Assembly (NCBI GenBank): GCA_036677805.1
Contig: JAVBVS010000010.1
Coordinates: 62,001 to 126,000 of the forward strand
Direction: 5' to 3'
Source: SIG78 sp036677805
GTDB taxonomy: Bacteria > Verrucomicrobiota > Lentisphaeria > Victivallales > Victivallaceae
Length of the DNA: 64,000 bases
The translations under genes and the position numbers were made by a program. The notes beneath the pieces were generated by a model. That model was not told the DNA's origin and searched no databases. It worked only from the letters and a program-made list of their open reading frames with translations. Positions within the stretch are counted from its first letter, which is position 1. The number at the start of each line of letters is the position of its first letter. Positions 25,593-33,793 of this stretch are shown here, one piece after another.

Positions 25593-26384
25593 TCAACTGC
25601 CCGGAGTAACCAGTTCGATATGGCGCTTGCGCAGCGCCGCAGCCACCTTTTCGGGCACGCCGTCGTCGGTCACGATCACGTCGATGTCGCTGATTTCGCC
25701 GCTGGCGGCGAAACTGGGCACGCCGAGCTTGCTGCTGTCGAGCAGCAGAATCACCTTGCTGGCGTGGCGCATGACCAGTTCCTTGGTGTAGGCCTCATTG
25801 GGATCGGAGGTTGAAATTCCATCTTCCAGGGTGAATCCCATCGTACCCAGAAACGCCTTCCGGATGGTCAGAGAACTCAGAATCCGGCCGGTCAGCGGTC
25901 CCACCAGCGTGCGGCTGCGGGGGCGAAATTCGCCGCCGAGCAGAATCAGGCGGTGAGGCGTCTCCATGAGCTCGCTCGCGGCCATCAGCGAATTGGTGAT
26001 AATGGTGAGGTTGTGCCGCGTATTGAGGCGGCGGGCCAGCGCCAGCACGGTGCTGCCGCCGTCGAGAAAAATGGCGTCATTGTCGTCAATATAGTTGAGC
26101 GCCAGCTCCGCGATCAGATTTTTTTCGCCGGCGCGAAACGAGGCCTTCTCCGCAAACAACGGTTCGGGGCCGGGGTGACCGTTGACCGGTTCGGCGCCGC
26201 CGTGAACCCGGCGCACCCGGCCCTGGCGCTCCAGAGCCTGAAGATCGCGCCGGACCGTGGCTTCGGAAACCGCCAGACGGCTGCTCAGCTCCGCAATGGT
26301 GCGGATGCCGCCCTTGAGACTGTCAAGAATCAGCTTTTCGCGTTCCGGACTCAGAAGTTTGCGTGCTGTCAGTTCGGGTGTCAT
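25593..26384 (-). CDS. DeoR family transcriptional regulator
   Basis: A 263-residue regulator. I chose ATG 26384, preceded by GGAG, instead of an upstream in-frame start at 26450. Residues ~13-68 are the DeoR helix-turn-helix (TIAELSSRLAVSEATVRRDL, QGRVRRVHGG). The sensor domain follows, with the phosphosugar-isomerase-like motifs FLDGGSTVLALARRL and SNEAYTKE-like DPNEAYTKELVM. The family senses phosphorylated sugars. It lies upstream of and in the same direction as the E1-E2 genes, 100 bases away, and has three tandem repeats over its own promoter. Confidence 0.92.
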   Translation of the reverse strand: MTPELTARKLLSPEREKLILDSLKGGIRTIAELSSRLAVSEATVRRDLQALERQGRVRRVHGGAEPVNGHPGPEPLFAEKASFRAGEKNLIAELALNYIDDNDAIFLDGGSTVLALARRLNTRHNLTIITNSLMAASELMETPHRLILLGGEFRPRSRTLVGPLTGRILSSLTIRKAFLGTMGFTLEDGISTSDPNEAYTKELVMRHASKVILLLDSSKLGVPSFAASGEISDIDVIVTDDGVPEKVAAALRKRHIELVTPGS

Positions 26385-26422
26385 GGCACCGGCTCCCTGG
26401 AGTTGTGACTTGAACTGAAAAT

Positions 26423-26460
26423 AATTTAGCACTTTTGCAAAGAAATGCAATCTTTTGCAA
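26423..26460 (-). promoter_or_regulatory. deoR-type promoter with three tandem 10-bp repeats
   Basis: On the minus strand three consecutive 10-base units occupy 26460-26431: TTGCAAAAGA, TTGCATTTCT, TTGCAAAAGT. The middle TTGCAT (26450-26445) serves as a -35, with TAAATT (26428-26423) 16 bases on as -10. The third unit lies inside the spacer, as expected for self-repression. Evenly phased direct repeats fit DeoR-family operators. Confidence 0.6.
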
Positions 26461-26521
26461 GGAAATTTTCACTCTTTTACGGCCTTTTCCATAGATCGGT
26501 CCGTCGGAACGCGCGGCAGGG

Positions 26522-27205
26522 TCAGGCCAGACGGCCGTCGACCAGGCGGACGACCGCGCCGGCCTCGGCGGTCAGCGCCTCGTTGTGGGTGATCATGATC
26601 ACCGTATGGGTGCCGGAAAGCTCACGGAAAAGATTCAGGATCGCCGCGCCGGTCACGGTATCGAGGTTGCCGGTGGGCTCGTCGGCGAGGATCAGCTCGG
26701 GATCGTTGATCAGCGCCCGGGCGATGGCGGCGCGCTGCTGCTCGCCGCCGGACAATTCCGGCGGGCGATGGCGCAGCCGGGAGCCGAGGCCGATGCGGTC
26801 GAGCAGCGCCTCGGCCCGGTCGCGCGCTTCGCGCCGGGGGACGCCGCCGAGCATCGCCGGCAGCATTGCATTTTCGACAATGTTGAATTCCGGCAGCAGC
26901 TGGTAATTCTGGAAGACAAAACCGATCTTGCGGTTGCGGAACCGCGCCGCCAGCTGGCCGGAAGCCATCTCGCGGTAATCGACGCCGTCGTAAAGCAGCG
27001 TCCCGGCGTCGGGAGCCTCCAGCGCGCCGATCAGATTGAGCAAAGTGGTCTTGCCCGAACCCGACGCGCCGAGGAGCACCGTCCAGCAGCAGCGGCGGAA
27101 ATCGTAGGTGATGTCGTGAAGCACTTCGATCCGGCCGGAACCGAGCGCATAATCCTTGCGGACCTGTTTCAGACTGACCAGAATGTCGCGGGTTTCGGCC
27201 ATCAT
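26522..27205 (-). CDS. lolD: lipoprotein-releasing ABC transporter ATP-binding protein
   Basis: A 227-residue ABC ATPase of the LolD/MacB type. Walker A is GASGSGKTT, the signature LSGGEQQRAAIARAL, Walker B LILADEPTGNLD, and the H-loop ITHNE. The start ATG 27205 overlaps the stop of the permease gene (ATGA). Together they should form the inner-membrane machine that releases lipoproteins to the outer-membrane carrier; the same ATPase type is also found with other exporters. Confidence 0.88.
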   Translation of the reverse strand: MMAETRDILVSLKQVRKDYALGSGRIEVLHDITYDFRRCCWTVLLGASGSGKTTLLNLIGALEAPDAGTLLYDGVDYREMASGQLAARFRNRKIGFVFQNYQLLPEFNIVENAMLPAMLGGVPRREARDRAEALLDRIGLGSRLRHRPPELSGGEQQRAAIARALINDPELILADEPTGNLDTVTGAAILNLFRELSGTHTVIMITHNEALTAEAGAVVRLVDGRLA

Positions 27206-28476
27206 TCGTACCTCAGTGCCCGGGCCGGATCGAGCCGCGCGGCGCGCAGGGCCGGGATAATCCCGCCCGCGGTGCAGAGCACGATCGCCGACACCACGAT
27301 CACCAGCACGTCGCCGGGCACGATATGCGCGGGCAACTCGTTGAAATAATACATCTCCGGCGGAAACAGCTGCTGTCCGGTAATCTTGGCCACCGTCCGC
27401 ATGATCCCATGCCGTCCGTAGATCACCAGCCAGCCGAAAAGCGTCCCGGCCAGACTTCCGGCAACGCCCACGACCAGCCCCTGAAGCATGAAAATCTGCA
27501 TCACCTGGAACCGGCCGCCGCCGAGCGCCTTGATCAGGCCGATTTCGCGGGTTTTCTGATAGACCGAGGTGATCAGGGTGTTGGCGATGCTGAAGGCCGC
27601 CACCAGGACAATGAAAATCAGCAGGAAAAACATCATGTTCTTCTCCACCGCCAATACGCCGAGCAGCTGTGCATTGAGCGATTTCCAGGTTTCCAGCTGA
27701 TAGCGCGGCGCGGGCAGCTCCGCCGCCAGCCGGTCGACGATCCCGTCCATGGCGAAGGGGTCCGGCACCCAGCCGTAAACCGCGGTCGCGCTGCCCCACG
27801 GCAGCCCGAAAAGCTCCGCCGCATCGTCGATGTTCATGAAAATCACATCGCGGTCGAAATCGTATTTGCCGAAGCTCACGATGCCGGTGACGGTCAGTTC
27901 CGTCGGCAGCACCAGTTTCTGGTCGCCGGAAGCAAGCTCCACGCCGCCTTCCGGACGCACCTTGACCATTTCCGCAAGACGCGACGAACTGTGCAGCACG
28001 ATCTTGTCGCCGATCGCCAGACCCTGCTGCGCCGCGAGACGGCTGCCCAGCACCGCTTCGCCGGGACCGAGGTCGAATTTGCCGCCCGGACGCAACGCGG
28101 TCTCGATATCCATGCCGGCGCGGATGCCGGCGGCATCGACGCCGAAGACCAGCTTGGGTTCGAAGTGTTTGCCATTCTGGAGCAGCGCGGGCATGGCGAC
28201 CACCGGGGTGGCGCTCACGCCGCCGGCATCAAGGATCGCCTTTTCGGCCCGCGCCACATCGGGCACGAGGTAACGCCCGCCGGTCACATGGAGATGGGCC
28301 TGGGTCTGGATCAGCTTGGCTTTCATGATATCGGTGAAGCCGGTCATCACCGCCAGGACCACAATCAGCACCGCGACCCCGAGCATCACGCCGATCATGG
28401 AAATCAGCGTGATGATCGATACCGCGTTGCGCCGGGGTCTGAGATAACGCAACGCCAGAAACAATTCTGTCCGCAC
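27202..28476 (-). CDS. lolC: lipoprotein-releasing ABC transporter permease (LolC/LolE type)
   Basis: A 424-residue permease. It starts MRTELFLALRYLRPRR, as in LolC/E, followed by the first membrane helix (ISMIGVMLGVAVLIVVLAVM). A large periplasmic domain spans ~50-270. The last three helices include FSIANTLITSVYQKTREIGLIK, the classic coupling segment. The C-terminus RAARLDPARALRYE is typical. Only one permease gene is present, so the transporter may be a homodimer. It is divergent from the U32 peptidase gene. Confidence 0.9.
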   Translation of the reverse strand: MRTELFLALRYLRPRRNAVSIITLISMIGVMLGVAVLIVVLAVMTGFTDIMKAKLIQTQAHLHVTGGRYLVPDVARAEKAILDAGGVSATPVVAMPALLQNGKHFEPKLVFGVDAAGIRAGMDIETALRPGGKFDLGPGEAVLGSRLAAQQGLAIGDKIVLHSSSRLAEMVKVRPEGGVELASGDQKLVLPTELTVTGIVSFGKYDFDRDVIFMNIDDAAELFGLPWGSATAVYGWVPDPFAMDGIVDRLAAELPAPRYQLETWKSLNAQLLGVLAVEKNMMFFLLIFIVLVAAFSIANTLITSVYQKTREIGLIKALGGGRFQVMQIFMLQGLVVGVAGSLAGTLFGWLVIYGRHGIMRTVAKITGQQLFPPEMYYFNELPAHIVPGDVLVIVVSAIVLCTAGGIIPALRAARLDPARALRYE

Positions 28477-28535
28477 TTGGAGCCGTTCTCCGGAAAATCC
28501 GATTATTTTCTATAAAGTAATACCATTTTCCGGAA

Positions 28536-30821
28536 ATGGAAATATATTATATGCAGGATTCACAAAAAAACACGGATTTTTATCGCCTCATGACCCAAAC
28601 TCCCGCCAAACCGGAACTGCTCGCCCCCGCCGGCAATCCTGAAGCACTCGCCGCCGCCTTCGCCGCCGGAGCCGACGCGGTCTACGCCGGACTGCCCAAA
28701 TTCAACGCCCGCGAACGCGGCGAAAACTTTACCATGGACTCCATGGCCTCGGGCATTGCGCTGGCGCGCAAGCTCGGGCGCAAAGTCTATCTGACCATGA
28801 ACACCCTGGTCAAAGAAAATGAATTGACTGAACTTGCCGAATATCTCGCCGCGGCAGCAGCCATGGGACCGGACGCGGTGATCGTCCAGGACCTCGGCGT
28901 ACTGCGGATGATCCGCGAATATTTTCCGACGCTGCCGATCCACGCCTCGACCCAGATGGGGCTGCACAATTCCGCCGGACTGGCACTGGCGGCCGAGCTC
29001 GGCGTCAAACGGGTGATTCTCGAACGCCAGATCACGCTCGATGAACTGGCCGCGATGGCGCCGGGCAGCCCGGTCGAACTCGAAGTTTTCATCCACGGCG
29101 CGCTCTGCTGTTCGCTTTCGGGCAGCTGTCTTTTCAGTTCATGGCTCGGCGGCGCCAGCGGCAATCGCGGCAAATGCAAACAGCCCTGCCGCCGCCGCTT
29201 TTTCTCGCGCAACGGCAACGGATTTTTCTTTTCCACCGCCGATCTGGCCACGCTGGAGCTGATCCCGCGCTTCCGGGAGCTCGGCATCGCCTCGCTCAAA
29301 ATCGAAGGCCGGCTGCGTCAGGCCGACTACGTCTACCAGACGGTGCAGGCCTACCGCATGGTGCTCGACGCCGAGCAGTGCGACCGCGCCGTGCTCGGCG
29401 AAGCGCGCAAAATTCTGAGCGGCGGCTGCGGCCGCCGCTGGAGCAGCGGCTTCTACTTCGAGGAGTCGATGCGCGAACTGATCCAGCACGACGCGCTGGG
29501 CGCCTCCGGCACCCTGATCGGACGCGTGACCGAAGTCGGCGAAAACGGCTTCAACGCGGTATTGAACAAGCGTCTTCACCTCGGCGACCGGCTCCGGGTC
29601 CAGCCCGCCAGCGGCGACGAGGGGCCCGCTTTTACCCTGACCCGGCTTTTCGTCGACCGCCGCAGCGTCAAGACGGCGCGGCCCGGCGATCAGGTCTACA
29701 TTCCGTGCGACAAGCCGGTGCCGTTTCAGGGCCTGCTGTACCGTATCGGGCTGACCATGGATTTCACCGCTTCGACCGCCGAACCATTGAAACTCAAAAA
29801 GGTGCCGGAGCTCGCGGTTCAGGTCGATCCCAGCGGATTGACCGTCGCGGTGCTCAATGCCGACCGGCTGCCGCCATGGCGTTATGATCACGTCTGGCCG
29901 CAAGCGGAAAAGCATCCCGCCGACGCCGCCGCAGTGCGTTCCGTCTTTGAATTCGGCGATTCGGAGCGCTTCGCACCGACGGTACGCGAACTTACGCTGC
30001 CGGATGACATTTTTCTGCCCGCCAGTGTGCTTAAAACGGCGCGGCGCGCCTTCCGGGAATGGCTGGAAACGGCGCTGGGAGACCATCAGCTCCGCGATCC
30101 CGGCGCACTCGGCATGATGCGTTTTCTGGACGACTACCGCCAGCAGCATACTCCGCCGCCGGATCTGAACAGCTACCGCCGCGAAACCGTCGCCATCAAA
30201 CCGCACGGCGCGCTGCCCGGCAATCCGAAGGCGCTGAAGGCGGTCAGCATTCTGGATTTCAACCGCGAAACCGACGAGGCGATTTTGCCCGATTTCTGCC
30301 CTGAAGCCCGACTCGACGGCCTGCGCAAGCGGGTCGCCGCGGCTTATGAAGGCGGCATCCGGCGCTTCCGGATTACCGGATTGTTCGGGCTCGCGCTGCT
30401 GCGCGATTATCCCGACGCCACAATCGTGACCTCCTATCCGCTGCCGGTGGCGAATTCGCTGGCGGCGCTGGAATTGAGCCGCTTCGGCGTAGCCCAGGTC
30501 CAGGCCGCGCTGGAATTGGAGCGGGACGCGATCGAAGCATTGCGCGCCCATGCGCCGCTGCCGCTGGAGGTCTACCGGTACGGACGGCCCGCGCTGCTCT
30601 CTACCCGGGCGACGCTGCCCGCCGAAGGCGAGATCAAGGACAATCGGGGCAATGCCTTCTCCGTCCGCGCCGACAGCCGTCAACGCATCACCCGGCTCTA
30701 CGCCAAGGCGGCGTTTTCGATCCCGCACGTTCCGGGAACCTCGGATTTCTACGATCTGACCCAGGCGCGCTGGGGCGAGCAGGAAACCGCGGAATTCAAT
30801 TTCTCCACCGGCTGGCTCTGA
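28536..30821 (+). CDS. U32 family peptidase / RlhA-like protein
   Basis: A 761-residue protein of the U32 family. The N-terminal half has the family opening PELLAPAGNPEALAAAFAAG, followed by GADAVYAGL and RARERGENF-like NARERGENF. The cysteine-rich signature EVFIHGALCCSLSGSC and NRGKCKQPCRR, around residue 185-225, matches the group that includes E. coli RlhA and TrhP, which hydroxylate rRNA or tRNA. The long C-terminal half resembles DUF3656 plus a second barrel-like segment. Possible starts are 28536, 28551 and 28590; the domain begins only at ~residue 25, so a later start is possible. Whether it is a protease or an RNA hydroxylation factor cannot be decided here. Confidence 0.85.
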   Translation: MEIYYMQDSQKNTDFYRLMTQTPAKPELLAPAGNPEALAAAFAAGADAVYAGLPKFNARERGENFTMDSMASGIALARKLGRKVYLTMNTLVKENELTELAEYLAAAAAMGPDAVIVQDLGVLRMIREYFPTLPIHASTQMGLHNSAGLALAAELGVKRVILERQITLDELAAMAPGSPVELEVFIHGALCCSLSGSCLFSSWLGGASGNRGKCKQPCRRRFFSRNGNGFFFSTADLATLELIPRFRELGIASLKIEGRLRQADYVYQTVQAYRMVLDAEQCDRAVLGEARKILSGGCGRRWSSGFYFEESMRELIQHDALGASGTLIGRVTEVGENGFNAVLNKRLHLGDRLRVQPASGDEGPAFTLTRLFVDRRSVKTARPGDQVYIPCDKPVPFQGLLYRIGLTMDFTASTAEPLKLKKVPELAVQVDPSGLTVAVLNADRLPPWRYDHVWPQAEKHPADAAAVRSVFEFGDSERFAPTVRELTLPDDIFLPASVLKTARRAFREWLETALGDHQLRDPGALGMMRFLDDYRQQHTPPPDLNSYRRETVAIKPHGALPGNPKALKAVSILDFNRETDEAILPDFCPEARLDGLRKRVAAAYEGGIRRFRITGLFGLALLRDYPDATIVTSYPLPVANSLAALELSRFGVAQVQAALELERDAIEALRAHAPLPLEVYRYGRPALLSTRATLPAEGEIKDNRGNAFSVRADSRQRITRLYAKAAFSIPHVPGTSDFYDLTQARWGEQETAEFNFSTGWL

Positions 30822-30995
30822 CCGGATCCGCAGAGAGCGTTGCCGACGGGATATGAGAAACGGGCGGGCCGACGCCAAGGCAATCCGCGGAATTGCGACG
30901 CCGGAGCGGCGGCATCCTGCGGCATTGATCGTTTGTCCGGCGAGCCGGACTGCCCGCCGGCCCATGCCATGCGCCGCGCTTTTTGACGGGGCGGT

Positions 30996-32069
30996 TTATC
31001 CCACCCGGGGGTAGCTGCCGAGAATCTTGAAGAAGGCGGCGACTTTCTCAATATCGGCGCAGGCTTCGGCCACTTTCGGGTCTTCGCGATGGCCGACGAG
31101 ATCAAGGAAGAAGCAGTATTCCCAGCCCTCCTGCTGCTGCCAGGGACGGCTTTCGATCATCGAAAGCTGAATCTGGGCGCGCCGGAACGGCTCCAGCGCG
31201 GTATAAAGCGCGCCGGGCTGGTTTTTGACCACAAAGCAGATTGAGGTTTTGTCGTCGCCGGAACGCGGCGTCATCTGATTACCCAACACCAGAAAACGGG
31301 TGGTGTTGAAGCTCGAATCCTCGACATTTTCCTCCAGAATCTTGAGTCCGTACATTTCGGCCGCCACCGGACTGCCAAGCGTCGCCCCGGCAGGGTCGCC
31401 GCACACCGTCTGAGCGGCCTGGGCGGTGCTCGAGGATTCGATCAACTCGACCCCCGGAAAATGTTCCAGCAGATAGGCCCGGCACTGGCCGAGCACCTGG
31501 GGGTGGCTGTAAATGCGCTTGATATCGGCGACTTCGACGTTGCCCATCAGAAAATGATGGACTTTGCGGCAGATTTCGGCGGTGATCCGGACGCTGGAGC
31601 GCATCAGCCAGTCCAGCGTATAGTTGATCACCCCTTCGGCGGAGTTTTCGATCGGCACGCAGCCGTAGTCGGCGCGGTCGCACTCGATGGAGCGGAATAC
31701 TTCCGGAATCGACTTCTCCGGCCGCAATTCGGCGCCGCGGCCGAAGGTGTCCAGCGCCGCCTGATGCGAAAACGTTCCCAGCGGGCCCAGAAACGCCACC
31801 CGCAGCGGGCGTTCGAGAATGTGGGCGCCGGAAATGATTTCCCGGTAAACCGATTGCAGAATCTCCGGCGTCATCGGCCCCTGGTTGATCTTGAGCAGCC
31901 GATCCATCAGCATCCGCTGGCGGGTCGGGTCGAAAATCGGCAGATGGCGTTCGCGTTTGTATTCGCCGATGGCGACGACCGCCCGATAGCGCCGGTTCAG
32001 CAGCGCAATCAGTTCCATGTCAATTTCATCGATTTCGGCACGCAGCTTGCGAAGGGTGTCGTTGTCCAT
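30996..32069 (-). CDS. pheA: bifunctional chorismate mutase / prephenate dehydratase
   Basis: A 357-residue P-protein for phenylalanine synthesis. Residues 1-90 are an AroQ chorismate mutase (LRAEIDEIDMELIALLNRR). Residues ~93-270 are prephenate dehydratase, with AFLGPLGTFSHQAA and the catalytic TRF triad in NTTRFLVLG. Residues ~280-357 are the ACT regulatory domain, with GALYTALEPF and ESRPW, which bind phenylalanine for feedback inhibition. ATG 32069 is chosen over an upstream TTG. It is divergent from nrdR. Confidence 0.95.
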   Translation of the reverse strand: MDNDTLRKLRAEIDEIDMELIALLNRRYRAVVAIGEYKRERHLPIFDPTRQRMLMDRLLKINQGPMTPEILQSVYREIISGAHILERPLRVAFLGPLGTFSHQAALDTFGRGAELRPEKSIPEVFRSIECDRADYGCVPIENSAEGVINYTLDWLMRSSVRITAEICRKVHHFLMGNVEVADIKRIYSHPQVLGQCRAYLLEHFPGVELIESSSTAQAAQTVCGDPAGATLGSPVAAEMYGLKILEENVEDSSFNTTRFLVLGNQMTPRSGDDKTSICFVVKNQPGALYTALEPFRRAQIQLSMIESRPWQQQEGWEYCFFLDLVGHREDPKVAEACADIEKVAAFFKILGSYPRVG

Positions 32070-32101
32070 AGAATGCAAAGTCCTTGGTTTTTGATCCGTT
32101 T

Positions 32102-32130
32102 AAAATACACTGCGGTACGGTTTTTAGCAA
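32102..32130 (-). promoter_or_regulatory. promoter of pheA
   Basis: On the minus strand TTGCTA (32130-32125), a 17-base spacer and TATTTT (32107-32102). It sits 33 bases upstream of the pheA start codon. Confidence 0.6.
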
Positions 32131-32181
32131 GTTTTTCCGGTGAAAACCCGATAAATTAATCGATTATTCATTATCCGGGGG

Positions 32182-32210
32182 TTGAATTTCATGAAAAATC
32201 GGCATATTTT
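32182..32210 (+). promoter_or_regulatory. promoter of nrdR
   Basis: TTGAAT at 32182-32187, a 17-base spacer and TATTTT at 32205-32210. The ATG follows at 32252 with a CAGGGG ribosome binding site. No NrdR box is visible here. Confidence 0.55.
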
Positions 32211-32251
32211 AAGGCCGCGTCGAATTTTACAGTCGTGAAGCAGGGGTGGTT

Positions 32252-32698
32252 ATGCGTTGTCCGGCATGCGGTTTTCAGGATGACAAAGTGATTGATTCAC
32301 GGGTGGTCCGGGAGGGGTTCGGGGTCCGCCGCCGGCGGGAATGCCTGAATTGCGCCCATCGCTTCACCACCTACGAAAGCATTATCCAGGTGGAGCTCAA
32401 GGTGGTCAAGCGCAACGACGAACGCGAAGACTTCGATCAGGACAAACTCCGGCGCGGTATTGAAAACGCCTGCTACAAACGCCCCATCGACCCCGAGGAC
32501 ATCAACCGCCTGATCGATGATGTGAGCCAGTCGATTCAGCGCGATTTCGACCGTGAAGTGGCCAGTTCCGAAATCGGCGCGCGGGTGATGGCCGGACTCA
32601 AGGAGCTCGACCAGGTGGCCTATGTGCGCTTCGCCAGCGTTTACCGCAAATTTCAGGATGTCGAAGCGTTCATCGATGAAATCCGTTCCCTGAAATGA
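32252..32698 (+). CDS. nrdR: transcriptional repressor NrdR
   Basis: A 148-residue protein of normal length for NrdR, the nucleotide-sensing repressor of ribonucleotide reductase genes. The N-terminal zinc ribbon has CPACGF and CLNCAHRF pairs (residues ~3-34), and an ATP-cone follows (KRNDEREDFDQDKLRRGIE to VRFASVYRKF). ATG 32252 is preferred to an upstream GTG. The next gene overlaps its stop (ATGA) and also carries an ATP-cone-like domain. Likely binding sites lie upstream of nrdD in this window. Confidence 0.96.
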   Translation: MRCPACGFQDDKVIDSRVVREGFGVRRRRECLNCAHRFTTYESIIQVELKVVKRNDEREDFDQDKLRRGIENACYKRPIDPEDINRLIDDVSQSIQRDFDREVASSEIGARVMAGLKELDQVAYVRFASVYRKFQDVEAFIDEIRSLK

Positions 32699-33663
32699 GC
32701 ATCGGAGAACGTCCGATGTACCCGATTCCCGAAAATCCCATCTATGTGATCGACGGCGAGGGCCTCCAGCAGCTGTTCGATCCGGAGAAATTGCAGCAGT
32801 CGCTGCAATCCTCCTTCATTGCCGCAGGCAACCCCGACGGCTATCTGGCCGAAGATATCGCACTTTCGGTTGAAGCCGCCATGCTCGACGGCGCGCGGCT
32901 GGGACGGTTCTTCACTCAAAGCGAAGTCGATGCGGCGGTGATCCGGATTCTGGAAAACGCCGGATTCGCCGAAGTCGCGCGGATTTTCCAACGCGCCAAC
33001 AGCCGCCTTTACATCGCCGTCGACGCCCGGCTCGACGGCGTACGCCAGCTGATCGAGCGCCATCTCGGACTGGGCGGCGCGGCCGCCGACACAGTGGCGC
33101 TCAGGGTATTTCAGGCGCTGAACCAGCTCGGCATCGCCAGCGGCGCACCGGGGCTATACCTGGAACTCGCGCGCCACTACGAACGGCAGTGCGCCGAAAG
33201 CATCACACCGCCGATGCCGGCGGCGGCGCCCGACGCGGCCGGCCGCTTCCTGCTCTCCGCCGCCGAAGTCGGATCGTTCCTGACCGGCGAAGGACGGCTG
33301 CTCCAGCAGGCCGGAATTCTGCAATTTACCGGCATCAGCCGGCTCTACCCCAACTTTCGCATGGGGCTTCACCTGGGGCGGCTGGCGGAGTATGCCCGAC
33401 TGCGGCCGCCGGTGACCGAAATGCTGATGGCCGACGTGCTCTATCGGGCGGGGGAATCGGTCGGCCAGAGTCTACGGGCGGTCTGCCGCCACCTCGGCGG
33501 AAACGAGCTGCCGCTCTATCTGAAGCTGCCTGAATTCGAACGTTTTGTCCGGGATTGGCTGGAGGCCGATTATCCCGCGGGCAGACCGGCGGCGATGGAG
33601 CTGCTGAACTGCTTTCGCGCGGCGCTCGGCTATCCGGTACGCAAAGTCAGCGTCCGGGGCTAG
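32695..33663 (+). CDS. ATP-cone-like domain protein cotranslated with nrdR
   Basis: A 322-residue protein of unknown function whose ATG overlaps the nrdR stop. Residues ~18-105 resemble an ATP-cone, the nucleotide-sensing domain of NrdR and ribonucleotide reductases: VIDGEGLQQLFDPEKLQQSL, then FFTQSEVDAAVIRILENAG and FAEVARIFQR. The remaining ~210 residues are mostly helical, with no zinc ribbon, no reductase motifs, no signal and no membrane segment. The lysine-centred FDPEKL segment is kept, but the usual basic KR before it is replaced by VIDGEG. It may work with NrdR or sense nucleotides on its own. Confidence 0.7.
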   Translation: MSIGERPMYPIPENPIYVIDGEGLQQLFDPEKLQQSLQSSFIAAGNPDGYLAEDIALSVEAAMLDGARLGRFFTQSEVDAAVIRILENAGFAEVARIFQRANSRLYIAVDARLDGVRQLIERHLGLGGAAADTVALRVFQALNQLGIASGAPGLYLELARHYERQCAESITPPMPAAAPDAAGRFLLSAAEVGSFLTGEGRLLQQAGILQFTGISRLYPNFRMGLHLGRLAEYARLRPPVTEMLMADVLYRAGESVGQSLRAVCRHLGGNELPLYLKLPEFERFVRDWLEADYPAGRPAAMELLNCFRAALGYPVRKVSVRG

Positions 33664-33680
33664 ACGCCGCGCAACGGGAA

Positions 33681-33735
33681 TTTTCAAGAATTCCCCGCGC
33701 CGGGTCTTGAAAAGGCGGCGATGGCGCGGTAAATT
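33681..33735 (+). promoter_or_regulatory. promoter of purQ with 9-bp inverted repeat
   Basis: TTGAAA at 33707-33712, a 17-base spacer and TAAATT at 33730-33735. TTTTCAAGA (33681-33689) and TCTTGAAAA (33705-33713) are perfect inverted copies, and the right arm covers the -35. A repressor site is possible; the arms could also pair in RNA from the gene upstream, but no T run follows. Confidence 0.5.
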
Positions 33736-33793
33736 ATGCGATTGGAACTTGGTTGGGGACGAATCCGCAGGGTTGTGGTTTAAGGAAAAATCG

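Noticed and set aside
30935..30950. GTCCGGC-GA-GCCGGAC hairpin between the U32 gene and pheA as a terminator
   Set aside because: A perfect stem, but no T run follows on either strand.
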